From positions 1 through 6,532 of the forward strand of contig JBDQGZ010000111.1 of NCBI GenBank assembly GCA_040265115.1: a stretch of DNA of 6,532 bases, in the 5' to 3' direction. Origin of the DNA: M55B157 sp040265115 (GTDB lineage Bacteria > Actinomycetota > Actinomycetes > S36-B12). Of this stretch, positions 6,366 through 6,532 are shown piece by piece. A program made the translations under genes and the position numbers. The notes under the pieces are model-generated. The model was not told the origin of the DNA and did not search any database. It was given only the letters and a program-made list of their open reading frames with translations. Each line of letters begins with the position of its first letter. The stretch's first letter is position 1.

Positions 6366-6532
6366 ATGACCGATGTTTCCAAGACCGTTGACGCCAAGGG
6401 CATGAGCTGCCCGATGCCCGTGTTGATGACCGCCAAGGGCATCAAGGAGATCGCCGAGGGTGAGGTCATGCTCATCGAGGCCACTGATGCCGGGGCGCGC
6501 TCGGACATCCCGGCCTGGGCGACCCAGACTGG
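6366..6532 (+). CDS. TusA-type sulfur carrier protein, N-terminal part (3' end outside window)
   Basis: The visible 55 residues are the first part of a TusA/SirA/YeeD-family protein, small cytosolic carriers (usually about 75-85 residues) that hold a persulfide on one cysteine. The family signature CPxP is at residues 15-18 (CPMP), after the usual short beta strand, and is followed by the helix VLMTAKGIKEI and the strand GEVMLIEATD. The downstream DIPAWA matches the region before the second helix. The ATG at 6366 has AAGGA at 6353-6357, eight bases upstream. Pairing with DsrE2 and with a rhodanese-dioxygenase on the other arm suggests it delivers or accepts sulfane sulfur in the same pathway, rather than serving tRNA thiolation (inference). 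The 3' end and later neighbours are not visible. Confidence 0.93.
   Translation, partial: MTDVSKTVDAKGMSCPMPVLMTAKGIKEIAEGEVMLIEATDAGARSDIPAWATQT

Noticed and set aside
5795..6508. A 237-codon - strand frame across the DsrE2 and TusA genes.
   Set aside because: It spans two real genes and the gap between them, with low-complexity His/Ala/Gly-rich composition and no motif. It is a composition shadow.

Overview
The window is a gene-dense, high-GC stretch that looks actinobacterial: codon third positions are mostly G or C, one gene has a GTG start overlapping the preceding stop, and the Shine-Dalgarno sequences are strong and purine-rich. I cannot name the genus from sequence alone. There are seven protein genes, two of them cut by the window edges. 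I see no tRNA, rRNA, CRISPR array or mobile element, and no gene-free stretch longer than about 140 bases.

Region 1 (1-4170, all + strand) is probably one transcription unit. It has the C-terminal part of an ABC importer permease of the ThiP/FbpB type, a translationally coupled ATP-binding protein, and, 28 bases later, a full-length pyruvate,phosphate dikinase (ppdK) with every catalytic residue I could check in place. The importer's substrate cannot be read from the sequence; thiamine or ferric iron are the usual substrates of the closest families.

Region 2 (4206-6532) is a divergent sulfur module. On the - strand, a single polypeptide joining an N-terminal rhodanese domain to an ETHE1-like metallo-beta-lactamase-fold persulfide dioxygenase is followed four bases later by an ArsR-family repressor. 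On the + strand, a DsrE2-type (DsrE/DsrF/DrsH-like) protein is followed by a TusA-type sulfur carrier that runs off the window end. The 136-base divergent intergenic region holds two TGCGCA palindromes, each preceded by an AATAT element, which are the best candidate operator for the ArsR protein.

The likely logic of region 2 (inference) is that TusA and DsrE2 carry or relay protein-bound sulfane sulfur, the rhodanese domain transfers it, the dioxygenase domain oxidises persulfide to sulfite, and the repressor adjusts both arms to the sulfur load. The individual families are known. The more unusual points are the domain order of the fusion, the cysteine placement in the repressor and the candidate operator. 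ppdK and arsR converge on a 35-base gap with no obvious terminator.
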